64,000 nucleotides of DNA from positions 1-64,000 of the forward strand of contig JADJYE010000002.1 of assembly GCA_016719945.1 (NCBI GenBank), given 5' to 3'. A program made the position numbers and the translations under genes. Positions 55,163 to 64,000 of the stretch are shown in pieces; position 1 is the stretch's first letter; each line of letters starts with the position of its first letter. Below the pieces are notes generated by a model, which made no database searches, was not told where the DNA came from, and saw nothing but the letters and a program-made list of their open reading frames with translations. This DNA comes from Polyangiaceae bacterium. GTDB lineage: Bacteria > Myxococcota_A > Polyangia > Polyangiales > Polyangiaceae.

Positions 55163-56245
55163 ATGCGCGATCGGTTGTCGGCGCTCTGCGCATCCTGTCT
55201 GCTGTTGTCGGCTGCCTGCGCCGAGGTCCTCCTCCCGGCGGACGATGACGACGGCAACATCACCACCGGCGTCAACGGCAGCACCTCCTCCGGGGGCGCT
55301 GGCGGCGCGGCGTCGACCGGCGCGTGGGGGCACGACGGCGCCGGCGGCTCGGGCGCCGGCACGACCTCCTCGGGCCCGTACCCCATCGTCCTCGCGCATG
55401 GCTTCTTCGGCTTCGAAGAGTTCGCCGGCGCCGACTTCGCGACGTACTTCTTCGAGGTGAGGGAGCACCTGGCCGCGAACGACGAGCCGCTCGTCTTCAC
55501 GCCCGCCGTCGATCCTTTCAACGACTCCACCCAGCGCGGCGCTCAGCTGCTCGCGCACGTCGAGGCGGTGCTCGCCGAGACCGGCGCCCAGAAGGTGATC
55601 CTCATCGGCCCCTCGCAGGGCGGGCTCGACAGCCGCGTCGTCGCGTACGAGAGGCCCGATCTCGTCGCGGCGGTCGTCACCGTGGCCACGCCGCACCGCG
55701 GCTCGCCGGTGGCCGACATCGCGCTCGGCCTCACCGAGGACGACTTCGCGTCCGAGCTCATCGACGACCTCGTCAACCTCCTGGGCGCGCCGCTCTACGA
55801 CCAGGTCGGTAACGAGACGAGCGTCAGCGAGGCGCTGCACCAGTTCTCGTCGCCGGGCATCGCCGAGTTCAACGCCCACTACACCGACTCACCCGGCGTC
55901 TTCTACGCGTCGCTCACCGGCCGCACCGACAACCACCTCGGCGGCCAGGTCTGCGCCACCGACCTCGAGCTGCCGATCATCGAGGGCTGGCGCACCGAGG
56001 GAGATCCGACCGACGTCTTCTTCATCCTGTCCGAGGCGATCATCGACGGCGACTCCGACGCGCCGAACGACGGCCTGGTGCGCGTGGCCGACGCGAAGCA
56101 CGGCGAGTTCTGGGGCTGCGTGCCCGCCGATCACATGGACGAGATCGGCCAGCTGTTCGGGGACGGGCCCGGCCTGGGCAACCCGTTCGACCACAAGGCG
56201 CTGTTCCTGTCGATCGTGCGCGAGCTGCGCAAGCGCGGCTACTGA
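55163..56245 (+). CDS. Secreted/lipoprotein triacylglycerol lipase
   Basis: A 360-residue alpha/beta hydrolase with a lipobox (LLLSAACAE), a Gly/Ser linker, and PIVLAHGFFGFEEF forming the oxyanion-hole region. The nucleophile is in GPSQGG (Ser about 150), followed by VTVATPHRGSPVAD, the signature of the Pseudomonas lipase family I. A late DGLV and ADHMDEIGQ probably supply the Asp and His. Predicted to hydrolyse long-chain acylglycerols at the cell surface, fitting a predatory or scavenging myxobacterium. Confidence 0.88.
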   Translation: MRDRLSALCASCLLLSAACAEVLLPADDDDGNITTGVNGSTSSGGAGGAASTGAWGHDGAGGSGAGTTSSGPYPIVLAHGFFGFEEFAGADFATYFFEVREHLAANDEPLVFTPAVDPFNDSTQRGAQLLAHVEAVLAETGAQKVILIGPSQGGLDSRVVAYERPDLVAAVVTVATPHRGSPVADIALGLTEDDFASELIDDLVNLLGAPLYDQVGNETSVSEALHQFSSPGIAEFNAHYTDSPGVFYASLTGRTDNHLGGQVCATDLELPIIEGWRTEGDPTDVFFILSEAIIDGDSDAPNDGLVRVADAKHGEFWGCVPADHMDEIGQLFGDGPGLGNPFDHKALFLSIVRELRKRGY

Positions 56246-56266
56246 TAGCCGCGCCGAGCCGCTCCG

Positions 56267-57859
56267 CTAGCGAGCGAGCTGCACGTTCTTCACGACCCCC
56301 GCCACGTCGAGCGACAGGTTGATCGTGGAGAGCTGACGGGCGGGGTCCTTCTTCAAAAAGAGCACGCCGCCGGGGAGGTGGTCGTACTTGAAGAAGCTGC
56401 CTTGCATCGACCGGGTCGAGCCGTCGGCGTCGGTCACCGTCACGTTCTTCGCCGCGCCCATCGGAGGCCGCGCGAGGGTCACTGGCTCGAGCCACGTCGG
56501 CGTGTCGGCGTCCGCGCCGCCGATGCTGACGCGCTCCCAGGTCTGATCGCGCAGCTCTTCGGGGACGTTCCACGAGGCCGCGCCGCCGGTGTCCTGCATG
56601 AAGCTCAGGACCTCCTCGTAGACGTAATCGCTGATCCACGCGGGGTCGCAGTACCCCATGAAGTCTTTGTACGAGGGCGAGACCAGCTGGTGCCCGAAGA
56701 TGTCCATGCCCCACACGCCGATGGCGCCGCCCGAGTGGGGGAAGCCAGGATCTGCGCCCGAGACGCCGCCGCACGGCGAGTGAGGGCGGCCGTGGTTGTG
56801 CCCGAGCTCGTGCACCGCCGTCCACGCCGCCATGTCGCCGCCGTACCCGAGGCCGATGGCCGCGCGCGAGTACTCGCCGCCCGGCTCGCCGATGAACCCG
56901 AGGCCCGCGACGCAGCCCCCGCTGCAGAACGTGTTGAACGACGAGGCCGGCTCGAAGATGCCGTAGTAGTACTCGTCGAACGGGACGTTCGCGCTCGTGC
57001 GCTCCTGGGAGACCGCGTTGAGCAGCGTGTCCCAGCCGTTTCCGGAGGCGTCGATGGTGCTGCTCCACGGGAGGGTCGGGCCCACCGAGACGGTCACGTC
57101 GGTCGCCGGGTAGAGCGTCATGAAGTACGCCCGATAGCGATCGATCTGCGTCTGCGACGTGTCCGGCATGCGGTTCGAGCCGTCGGCCTCGTAGCGCACC
57201 GGGATGAGCGTGATGTGCACCGCGTGTGAGGTCTGCATCGCGAGGCTGGCGAGGGGCGTCGACGCGCCGGGGTTCGAGCCCGGCTGCGTGCCCTCCTCGA
57301 CGAGCTCGACGCGCCACTGCTGACCCACCTGCATCATCTCCGCGGGCACGTCGAAGTTGACGGTGCTGTCGTAGTCGTCGTCCTCCGAAGACATCGCGCC
57401 GCTGACGGGCTCCTCCAGGACGTCGTCGCCGATGGTCAGCCGAGCGGTGACCGGCGCGCCGCTCGGGGACGAGCTGTCCACGAAGACGCGGACCACCGCG
57501 GGGCGGCCGGCGACGAGCGAGACGGTCGGCGCGTGCGCGTCGCCGCCGCTGAAGACGGTGCTCTTGACCGCTTGATACAGGGCGACCTCGCGCACGGAGT
57601 ACCCCGTGGCGTCGCCCTCGGCCTCGACCGGCCCGCCGGCGCCCTCACCGGTCGATCCCCCATTCGCGGTGCCGCCCCCGGTCATCACGCCGGCGCCCGA
57701 GGCGCCCGAACCGTCGCTCGAGCTGTCCGCGTCGTCCTCGCCGTCCTGCCCGAGCTCGTCGTCCACGACGAGCTGGTCGGCCCCCGTGATCATGTTGCAG
57801 CCGAGCAGGGTGAGGCCGATGAGCGCCGCGGTCGCCAGGGTCGAGGGTCGCATCGTCAT
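56267..57859 (-). CDS. Zinc metalloprotease lipoprotein
   Basis: A 530-residue protein with a lipobox (LIGLTLLGC) and a Gly/Ser-rich linker. An extended metal-binding motif HELGHNHGRPHS at about residues 348-359 gives HExxHxxGxxH, as in metzincins and M66-like peptidases. FMGYCD after it may serve as the Met-turn region. An N-terminal beta-sandwich (VRVFVDSSSPSGAPVTARL) precedes the catalytic domain. A secreted or surface protease is likely. The start is ATG 57859 or 57853. Confidence 0.85.
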   Translation of the reverse strand: MTMRPSTLATAALIGLTLLGCNMITGADQLVVDDELGQDGEDDADSSSDGSGASGAGVMTGGGTANGGSTGEGAGGPVEAEGDATGYSVREVALYQAVKSTVFSGGDAHAPTVSLVAGRPAVVRVFVDSSSPSGAPVTARLTIGDDVLEEPVSGAMSSEDDDYDSTVNFDVPAEMMQVGQQWRVELVEEGTQPGSNPGASTPLASLAMQTSHAVHITLIPVRYEADGSNRMPDTSQTQIDRYRAYFMTLYPATDVTVSVGPTLPWSSTIDASGNGWDTLLNAVSQERTSANVPFDEYYYGIFEPASSFNTFCSGGCVAGLGFIGEPGGEYSRAAIGLGYGGDMAAWTAVHELGHNHGRPHSPCGGVSGADPGFPHSGGAIGVWGMDIFGHQLVSPSYKDFMGYCDPAWISDYVYEEVLSFMQDTGGAASWNVPEELRDQTWERVSIGGADADTPTWLEPVTLARPPMGAAKNVTVTDADGSTRSMQGSFFKYDHLPGGVLFLKKDPARQLSTINLSLDVAGVVKNVQLAR

Positions 57860-58028
57860 CGGGTGAACATCACGGTTCGTGCCACCTCGCATGAGGGCCG
57901 GAAGGCGCTTGGCACGGCCCCTGGGGGGACCTCATCGCGGACCCTGCGGAAACATCCACTTTGGCTGTACTCGCCCCTGATGCAGGAGCGATCCACTGGA
58001 TCCAGCCCAAGCCACTGGCCACACCGGT

Positions 58029-58051
58029 CCCCCCTCGCGAAGCGAGGGGGG
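58029..58051 (-). terminator. Hairpin downstream of the FHA gene
   Basis: A perfect 10-bp stem (CCCCCCTCGC/GCGAGGGGGG) with a GAA loop, 66 bp after the stop of the FHA protein gene and before the metalloprotease gene. No T tract follows, so a terminator role is probable but not certain. Confidence 0.6.
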
Positions 58052-58116
58052 CAGGGGAGGTGAAAGCGCGGCTCCGACGTCACCGAGCATCAAGACGTCG
58101 CTGCTCGAAGACAGCG

Positions 58117-59625
58117 CTACGGCTTCTTGGTCGACGGCGCTGGAGCGGGGTTGTCCTTCAGCTCCTTCAGGCGCTTCGCGGCCGAGTTGGCGCACGAGTT
58201 GTTGCCCTTCGACTGACACAGGCCGATGAGCTGCTTGAGCTCGCCTTCGGTCAGGCTGCCGATGGGGCGCGCCTTCAGGTCGTTGTACTTCTTGTCGGGG
58301 TCGTCCAGCGCAGGCCGATCGGGCTGGCCGGGCTGCTTGGGCGGCAAGGCCGAGGTCGTCGCCGGGGGCCTGGGCGCGATGGCCGTCGGGCGGAACGTCG
58401 GCGCCGGCGCGTTGGGCTTCACGTCCTCGAGCTCGGCGGGGAGCTCGACGCCGAAGTTACGGAGCTTGTCGTCGGCGTCGCGCCGCGTCGCCGCGTCGAG
58501 GTTCTTGTTGTTGCGGATCTGCCAGAGCAGGTTGACCTGCTTCTGCGGATCGTCGCCCGACGCCTCGACCTCCTTGAAGAGCTTCGCGGCCCACGCGCTC
58601 TCGATCTTCTGCACCGCCGGGTCCTTGAGGGTCGGTGAGCCGTCGGCGATCTCCGCGATCTTGGCGTGGGCCTCGTCGAGCTTGCCTGCGTCGAACAGCT
58701 CGAGCGCCTCCGCGAGCAGCTTGGCGCCGGCCTCGTCGGCCGGTGCGTCGGCGGACGACGTCGTCGCGCCATTCGGCGGCGGGCGCGTCGCGACGTAGGC
58801 CGCGGCCGCGCCCACGCCGAGCACGCCGAGCGCAGCGCCGACCGCGACCATCTTCAAGATGCCCGAGCTCGACGCCGCCGCCGGCTTGGCGCCGCCGCTC
58901 GAGCTCTTGATGGCCGCGTCGAACCCGGTGATCGCGGGGAGGGCTTGGCTGCGATCGAAGCCGGCGCGGAAGATCTTCCCCGCGCCCACGAACCGCAGGC
59001 GCACGTCGCCGAGCTCCAGGGCGTCGCCGGCCTCGATGAACCCTCGCCGCACCTCCTGCCCGTTGATGCGGATGCCGTTGGCCGAGCCCTTGTCGATGAT
59101 CTCGTAGCGGCCGTTGCCGACCGCGAACAGCTCCGCGTGGAAGCGGCTCACCGAGCTGTGGTTGACCGAGATATCGGCGTCCTCGCTGCGGCCCATCGAG
59201 AAGTGCTCGCGGTCGAGGTAGAACTCCTGGCCGGGCTGTGGCCCGACGACCACCACGAGCCGGTCGGGCCGGTGGTGTGCGGGCAGCACGGCAGGGTCGG
59301 CCGCGGCCTGCTCCGGCACCTGCGACAGGATGCGAGCTTCTTCGACCAGCTCGAGCCGGTAGTCGCCGAGCTGCACGACGTCGCCGTGGCTGACGTGCTG
59401 CTCCCCCGCGACGCGCAGCCCGTTGACGTAGGTGCCGTTGTAGCTATCGAGGTCGCGAACGACCCAGCCCGCGCCGTTCTGCCGGAGCGACGCGTGCTTG
59501 CGGGAGATGTTGCGCTCGGTGAGCCGGATCTCGTTCGCTACGTCGCGGCCGACGTTGTACTCGGTGTGGTCGAGCTGAAGCGATTTCTGCTTCTGCTCGT
59601 CGTCTTCGATCGTCAGCTTCCACAT
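58117..59625 (-). CDS. Double FHA-domain membrane protein
   Basis: A 502-residue protein with two forkhead-associated domains. The first is at about residues 20-95 (YNVGRDVANEIRLTERNISR, then LDSYNGTYVNG) and the second at about 125-215 (FSMGRSEDADISVNHSSVSR, then KGSANGIRING). FHA domains bind phosphothreonine. A transmembrane segment (MVAVGAALGVLGVGAAAAYV) near residue 265 is followed by a TPR-like helical, Pro-rich tail. It is a likely target or adaptor of Ser/Thr kinases, which are abundant in myxobacteria. It lies 77 nt after the AIM24 gene 1 stop on the same strand. Confidence 0.88.
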   Translation of the reverse strand: MWKLTIEDDEQKQKSLQLDHTEYNVGRDVANEIRLTERNISRKHASLRQNGAGWVVRDLDSYNGTYVNGLRVAGEQHVSHGDVVQLGDYRLELVEEARILSQVPEQAAADPAVLPAHHRPDRLVVVVGPQPGQEFYLDREHFSMGRSEDADISVNHSSVSRFHAELFAVGNGRYEIIDKGSANGIRINGQEVRRGFIEAGDALELGDVRLRFVGAGKIFRAGFDRSQALPAITGFDAAIKSSSGGAKPAAASSSGILKMVAVGAALGVLGVGAAAAYVATRPPPNGATTSSADAPADEAGAKLLAEALELFDAGKLDEAHAKIAEIADGSPTLKDPAVQKIESAWAAKLFKEVEASGDDPQKQVNLLWQIRNNKNLDAATRRDADDKLRNFGVELPAELEDVKPNAPAPTFRPTAIAPRPPATTSALPPKQPGQPDRPALDDPDKKYNDLKARPIGSLTEGELKQLIGLCQSKGNNSCANSAAKRLKELKDNPAPAPSTKKP

Positions 59626-59702
59626 GTGAGATCGCTCGGATCCAGGGAGGGGTAACTCTACCGGCGAAGTCGGTCGAATGAAAGTCGGCCTCTCGCGCCG
59701 CG

Positions 59703-60389
59703 CTAGCCCCCGGAGGCGACGGTCCGGAACGGGTGCAGGAAGGCCGCCAGGGACGCCGGGTTTCGCGTCTGCATCCACAGACGGCCCTGACCGTTGAAGT
59801 CACAGACCAGGCCCTCGCCGCTCAAGAAGAGGCTCTTCAGGCCGCCGACCTTCCTGACGTTGTACTGTAGCCCCTGCGTGAACGCGACCATGTGGCTGTT
59901 GTCGCAGACGTACCCGTAATATTGCTGGCCGATGTCGACGGCGTGGAGCCCGCCGTACGACGCGAACCAGATCTGGCCTTGCCCGTAGGCGCGCAGGAGG
60001 AACAGGCCGCCCGAGAAGAAGCCCTTCGCGCCCTGCCACTTCGAGTCGAGCATGACCCCGGCCGTGGACGCGAGGTACGCGCCAGACTGGAGGAACAGCT
60101 CCATCCCCGGCTGGAGGTTGAACACCTCGACCGTGCCCTCGGAGGCCGGCGCGAACCACAGCGACTGGCCCGGAGCCGTCGCGGTGAACGTGTTCTGGAA
60201 CAGGCTCTCGCCGCCGAGCAGCTTGCGCTTCAGGGCTCCGCCGAAGCCGCCCTGCATGTTCGTCTTCATCTCGATGGCCGAGTCGCGGGCGACCATCGCG
60301 CCCGCCTCGGTGATGAGCGTCTCGCCGGGCTGGTCGAAGACCGCGCGGACCAGGCCGAAATCGGGGTTGTGGCGGATCTCGCTCTGCAT
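59703..60389 (-). CDS. AIM24/TIM-barrel-like DUF124 protein 1
   Basis: A 228-residue member of the AIM24 (DUF124) family: GETLITEAGAMVARDSAIEM, GESLFQNTFTA, then SGEGLVCDFNGQGRLWMQTR. The bacterial role is unknown; the yeast homologue is mitochondrial. It is the last of three tandem paralogues and starts 6 nt after AIM24 gene 2. No signal peptide, so cytoplasmic. Confidence 0.85.
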   Translation of the reverse strand: MQSEIRHNPDFGLVRAVFDQPGETLITEAGAMVARDSAIEMKTNMQGGFGGALKRKLLGGESLFQNTFTATAPGQSLWFAPASEGTVEVFNLQPGMELFLQSGAYLASTAGVMLDSKWQGAKGFFSGGLFLLRAYGQGQIWFASYGGLHAVDIGQQYYGYVCDNSHMVAFTQGLQYNVRKVGGLKSLFLSGEGLVCDFNGQGRLWMQTRNPASLAAFLHPFRTVASGG

Positions 60390-60395
60390 GGCCGG

Positions 60396-61058
60396 TCACT
60401 CCCTCGGGGGCAGCATCGCGCCGATCGCGGTGCCGTATTCGGACGCGTTGCGCGACTGGATGTAAACGATGCCCTGGCCCTGGAACGTGCAGACGAGCCC
60501 CTCGCCGGACAGGAACGACGAGACCCACCCGGACGCGCTCTTGCCGACCGAATACGTGAGGGTCGACTCCCACGCGACGATGTGGCCGGTGTCGATCACC
60601 ATGCTCCCGTCGACGTTGACGGGCTCGATGGCGCCGAACGACCCCAGCACGAGCTGGCCCTGGCCGCGGGTCTCGAGGATGAACAGGCCCGCGCCGGAGA
60701 AGAACCCCTTCGCGCCGGCCTTGGTGGCGACGTCGACCGACGGGCTGCAGGCCACGAACGCGCCGTTCTGCATGTGCCATTGGCGCTGGCCCACCTCGAC
60801 CACGACCATGTCCCCGCACAGCGGGGTGGCGAACAGCACCTCGCCTTGCGTCTGCTGGGCGGTGAACGTGTTGCGGAAGAAGGACTCGCCGCCGAACAGG
60901 CGCTTGAGCCCGCTCATCAGCCCGCCCGACTGCGTCTGCAGGACGATGTTGGGCGTCATGCCGACCATGGCGCCGCTCTCGGCGACGACGGACTCGCCGG
61001 GTTGGAGCCAGACCTGCGCGAGCGACTGCGAGGGCTTGTACAGGACGTTGACTTGCAC
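60396..61058 (-). CDS. AIM24/DUF124 protein 2
   Basis: A 220-residue paralogue starting at GTG 61058 (VQVNVLYKPSQSLAQVWL) behind GAGG. Family motifs: GESVVAESGAMVGMTPNI, GESFFRNTFTAQ, SGEGLVCTFQGQGIVYIQSR. Sequence divergence from the other two suggests distinct partners or a hetero-oligomer rather than a recent duplication. Confidence 0.83.
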   Translation of the reverse strand: MQVNVLYKPSQSLAQVWLQPGESVVAESGAMVGMTPNIVLQTQSGGLMSGLKRLFGGESFFRNTFTAQQTQGEVLFATPLCGDMVVVEVGQRQWHMQNGAFVACSPSVDVATKAGAKGFFSGAGLFILETRGQGQLVLGSFGAIEPVNVDGSMVIDTGHIVAWESTLTYSVGKSASGWVSSFLSGEGLVCTFQGQGIVYIQSRNASEYGTAIGAMLPPRE

Positions 61059-61126
61059 GTGGCGACCTCGGTGACCGGACCTCTTGGACGAACCCTTCGA
61101 AACAATGACGCGCGCCGGGGCGCGGG

Positions 61127-61819
61127 CTAGGGGAGCAGGCGGCCGACCCAGTCGACGAGCGACATGGTGTTGCGCGACTGGATGAGCACGCGGCCTTGTC
61201 CCGTGAACTCGCAGACCAGGCCCTCCCCCGAGGCGACGAAGCCCATCACCCCACCGCCGGGCGACTTGATCTTGAACTGGAGCGACGAGTCGAAGGCGAC
61301 CAGGTGCCCGTTGTCGACCACGTACGTGCCGTTGACCCAGATCTCGTCGATGGCGCCGTAGCTCGTGAGCCACAGGTCGCCCCGGCCCGACGCCTCGACG
61401 AAGAACGCGCCCTCCTTCGCGAGGATGGCGCGGAGGCCACCCCACCTGAGCTTGAGGTCGACCTCGCCGGCGCACGCCACGAAGGCCCCTGCGCTCATCA
61501 CCAGGGTCTGGCCGTTGAGCGGGATGTGCCGCATCGAGCCCGAGAGCGCGGGCGCGAGCCACACCCAGCCGCCCGAGGGCGCGGTGAAATGGTTCACGAA
61601 GAACGTGTCTCCGCCGACCATCTTGCGCACCATCGCCACGAAGATCGCCTTCAGCTTCGCGAAGAAGCCGGCGCTGCGCCCGGCGTTCAGCTTCACTTCC
61701 ATCTCGACCGTGGTCGCGCGGGCGACCATCGTGCCGGCCTCGGCGATCAAGGTCTCGTTCGGCTGGAGGGAGACCTGCAGCATCGGGAACGACGGCTCGT
61801 ATTTGATGACGTGCTGCAT
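61127..61819 (-). CDS. AIM24/DUF124 protein 3
   Basis: A 230-residue paralogue, first of the three in transcription order: NETLIAEAGTMVARATTVEM, GGDTFFVNHFTAP, ASGEGLVCEFTGQGRVLIQS. It starts 56 nt after the UbiB-family kinase gene, so the four genes probably share one transcript. Confidence 0.85.
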   Translation of the reverse strand: MQHVIKYEPSFPMLQVSLQPNETLIAEAGTMVARATTVEMEVKLNAGRSAGFFAKLKAIFVAMVRKMVGGDTFFVNHFTAPSGGWVWLAPALSGSMRHIPLNGQTLVMSAGAFVACAGEVDLKLRWGGLRAILAKEGAFFVEASGRGDLWLTSYGAIDEIWVNGTYVVDNGHLVAFDSSLQFKIKSPGGGVMGFVASGEGLVCEFTGQGRVLIQSRNTMSLVDWVGRLLP

Positions 61820-61875
61820 CGGTGGCTCTCGCGCCCGGACCTATACCGAAAGTGCGGCCCCGGAACCAGGGGCGG

Positions 61876-63636
61876 TCACCCTCGGGGCCGCGACAGCAGC
61901 ATGGTGAGCAACAAGACCGCGAGCAGCGCGCCCGCGGAGACCCCGACCGTGCGCGCCAGCTCGACGTGGCCCGCGAGGTAGAGCTGGAGCGCCCCGTACC
62001 CGCCCGCGATCGCCAGCGCGGCGAAGACGAGCGAGCGCACGCTGCGGGCGACGGTGTTGGCGGCGCGCGTGAGGTCGCGCACCCGGATCTCGGCCTCGCC
62101 CCGGTTGGCGCGCAGCAGGTACTTGCGCAGGTCGTCGGGCAAGGTCACCGCCTTCAAGGCCATGTCCTTCGCCGCTTCGAGCGCGATCTGGGCCCAGTCC
62201 CGGTTGCCGAGCACGAAGCTCTGCGCGTACGGCTGGATGATCTCGACCGGGTTCATGTCCGGGTCGAGCTCGGTGCAGACCCCGGTCAGCAGGAGCAGCG
62301 TGCGCTCGAGGTAGACCCAGTCCCGCGGGACGTGGAACGCCTGCGACAGCTCCTTCAGGCCGATGTTCATGCGGCGCAGGCTCATCAGGTTCTCGAGGCC
62401 GCGCTGGGGGTCGAGCTTGATGTCCTTCAGGTTGAAGCTCTCGAGCTTCACGTCCTCCTGGAAGCGCTGGTGGAAGAACTCGACCACCCGCTCGCTCACG
62501 TCCTCGGAGTCCGCGCGCGAGATGAAGCCCATCTTCTTGAGGGCGCGGATGAGCCGCTCGGTGTCGCGCCGGATGACCCCCTCGAGGAACTCCGGGATGC
62601 CCTCGCGCATCTCTCGCGAGAGCTCCGCGACGGCGCCGAAGTCGAGCAGCACCAGCTCGCCCTTCTCGCCGACCAGCATGTTCCCGGGGTGCGGGTCTGC
62701 GTGGTAGATGCCGTCGACGAAGATCATGTGACAGAACGTCTCGACGATCTTGCGCGCGAGGGCCTTGCGGTCGATCTTGGCCTCGTCGATCCGCTTGAGG
62801 TCGTTGACCTTGAAGCCGAACACGAAGGTCGTCGTCATGACCGTCTTCGTCGACAGCTCCGCGACAGGCTTCGGGAAGACCACCAGCGGGTCGTTCACGA
62901 AGTTCTGCATGATGCGCTCGATGTTCTTCGCCTCGCGCTCGAAATCCAGCTCCTCCTGGATCATGGCGCGGATCTGCCGGTAGTACGTGTCGAGGTTCTT
63001 GGCAGGCAAGAACGCCGACGCGATGTGCATGATGCGGCGGATCGTCGCCAGATCGAGGCGAACGACGTCGTCGATGTCGGCGTGCTGCACCTTCACCGCC
63101 ACGTGCCTGCCGTCCGCCAGGTACGCCTCGTGGACTTGCCCGAGCGACGCGCTGGCGATCGGCTCCTCGTTGAACCTCACGAACAGCTCGCTGACGGGCT
63201 TGCCCAGATCGCGCTGGATCCGCCGCTTGATCTCGTCGGTCGGGCGCGGGGGCACGCGGTCTTGCAGGGCCGCGAGCCCATCGCGAAACGGCGCTGGCAG
63301 GAAGTTGGCGAGCACGCTGAGCAGCTGCCCCACCTTGATGAACAGACCCTGGAGCGCGACGATCGTGGACTGAACGCGTCGCGCGTTCTTGGCGTGGACG
63401 GTCTCGAGGCGGGCCTCGAGCCAGCGCGCGCCGAACACGCGGCCGAGGAAGTAGGTCAGCAGGTAGCTGCCGATGACCGTGAACGTCGTCGCGTACGCGC
63501 GGACGAAGCGATAGCTCTGCGTGGCGGGCTTGCGAGGCGCGAGGGCGGGCGCGTTGGAGCTCCACGCCGGCGCCTTCGGCGCCTCGCCCTGCGCCAGCGT
63601 CGGGGGCGCGCCCGCGTCGGGTGTGCTCGCCGTCAC
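61876..63636 (-). CDS. UbiB/ABC1-family atypical kinase
   Basis: A 586-residue protein from GTG 63636. It has the family KxGQ motif (LFIKVGQLLS), the ATP-binding Lys (VAVKVQHADI), the catalytic DPHPGNMLV and the metal-binding LLDFGAVAEL. Two hydrophobic C-terminal segments (LVFAALAIAGGYGALQLYL, SAGALLAVLLLTMLL) anchor it in the membrane. Family members support quinone synthesis or lipid homeostasis as ATPases/kinases. It begins the probable transcript with the AIM24 genes. Confidence 0.9.
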   Translation of the reverse strand: MTASTPDAGAPPTLAQGEAPKAPAWSSNAPALAPRKPATQSYRFVRAYATTFTVIGSYLLTYFLGRVFGARWLEARLETVHAKNARRVQSTIVALQGLFIKVGQLLSVLANFLPAPFRDGLAALQDRVPPRPTDEIKRRIQRDLGKPVSELFVRFNEEPIASASLGQVHEAYLADGRHVAVKVQHADIDDVVRLDLATIRRIMHIASAFLPAKNLDTYYRQIRAMIQEELDFEREAKNIERIMQNFVNDPLVVFPKPVAELSTKTVMTTTFVFGFKVNDLKRIDEAKIDRKALARKIVETFCHMIFVDGIYHADPHPGNMLVGEKGELVLLDFGAVAELSREMREGIPEFLEGVIRRDTERLIRALKKMGFISRADSEDVSERVVEFFHQRFQEDVKLESFNLKDIKLDPQRGLENLMSLRRMNIGLKELSQAFHVPRDWVYLERTLLLLTGVCTELDPDMNPVEIIQPYAQSFVLGNRDWAQIALEAAKDMALKAVTLPDDLRKYLLRANRGEAEIRVRDLTRAANTVARSVRSLVFAALAIAGGYGALQLYLAGHVELARTVGVSAGALLAVLLLTMLLSRPRG

Positions 63637-63691
63637 GTGCGCGAGCTTACTCCCCCTTCGGCGCGCTGGGGGGCTCGCCGGCGAAGCCGCT

Positions 63692-64000
63692 TCAACTCAG
63701 CGCGTCGAACATCGCGTCATACGCGGCGGGCCGTGCGGCCCGGATCGCGATGTGATCGCGCGTCGGGTGGACCCTGTTGGTCAGCAGCACGCCCACGAAC
63801 GCCGCGTCGGGATCGATCCACAGGCTGGTCCCGGTGAACCCCAGGTGACCGAACGTTCGCGGTCCCAGGCGCGCGCCAGAGCTGGGGCTGCCGTCCGTCC
63901 GTCCGTCGAAGCCTGCGCGCAGCGACCCTCCCGGCCGCGCTCGGACCAGCGGGTCGAGCTCGCGCGCGTCGAGGAACGAAGAGCGCCCGTCCAGCACCGC
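63692..64000 (-). CDS. Serine hydrolase (class C beta-lactamase family), 3' part
   Basis: Only the C-terminal ~100 residues lie in the window; the gene runs past base 64000. FGHLGFTGTSLWIDPD, then FVGVLLTNRVHP, is the C-terminal motif of beta-lactamase-fold serine hydrolases (HxGxTG in place of the KTG motif). Catalytic Ser/Lys are outside the window. It ends 55 nt before the UbiB-like gene. Confidence 0.8.
   Translation of the reverse strand, partial: AVLDGRSSFLDARELDPLVRARPGGSLRAGFDGRTDGSPSSGARLGPRTFGHLGFTGTSLWIDPDAAFVGVLLTNRVHPTRDHIAIRAARPAAYDAMFDALS

Noticed and set aside
1..64000. CRISPR array
   Set aside because: No regularly spaced direct repeats with unique spacers were seen. The only tandem repeats are three 23-bp units at 52630-52695 without spacers.

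Overview
The window is high-GC, densely packed DNA that looks myxobacterial (Myxococcota, probably a Polyangiales-like lineage). The clues are many lipoproteins with Gly/Ser-rich linkers after the lipobox, DUF4215-type Cys repeats, a beta-helix protein with a MYXO-CTERM-like tail, tandem FHA domains, an NB-ARC/TPR regulator and three AIM24 paralogues. The assignment is inferred from protein style, not from a marker gene.

Layout. 1-3.8 kb is accessory debris: a decayed toxin-antitoxin (TA) pair, a decayed IS66-family element with 24/26-matching terminal inverted repeats, and an inverted relic of an ssrA attachment junction. 3.8-17 kb is an intact chromosomal block: ferritin-like lipoprotein, thioredoxin-fold lipoprotein, beta-helix protein, LuxR regulator, DUF4215 lipoprotein, NB-ARC/TPR regulator, phosphotransferase. 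17-22.8 kb holds two diverged copies of a Gly-rich lipoprotein gene with TA modules between and after them, plus two families of short dispersed repeats. An IS21-family element (22.8-25.6 kb) follows.

25,804-50,122 is a ~24.3 kb island inserted in the 3' end of the tmRNA gene ssrA. It is bounded by 20-bp direct repeats equal to the tmRNA 3' end and carries a large serine recombinase at its right end. Its main cargo is one minus-strand operon of seven genes joined by ATGA overlaps or 3-nt gaps: a DUF1998-type DEAD helicase (frameshifted), an SNF2 helicase, a large adenine-methylase-like protein (frameshifted), a STAND-type NTPase, Septu-like PtuA and PtuB, and a second HNH nuclease. It reads as a composite anti-phage system in which DISARM/Druantia-like and Septu-like parts share one transcript. 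A divergent MerR-like regulator and operator-like inverted repeats sit at its head. The recombinase reading frame runs through the attachment core. In the circular form it would continue into an HTH-encoding segment that now lies at the opposite end of the island.

50.1-64 kb returns to chromosome: ssrA with tag ANDNDTFALAA, a lipoprotein, an ArsC/Spx-family protein, yggX, a SnoaL-like protein, transaldolase, another lipoprotein, a lipase, a zinc metalloprotease, a double-FHA protein, three AIM24 proteins, a UbiB-family kinase and the 3' part of a serine hydrolase gene. Frameshifts cluster in accessory DNA, while the long chromosomal genes are intact, so most look like real decay. The two single-base shifts in defence genes lie at short G runs and could be sequence errors.
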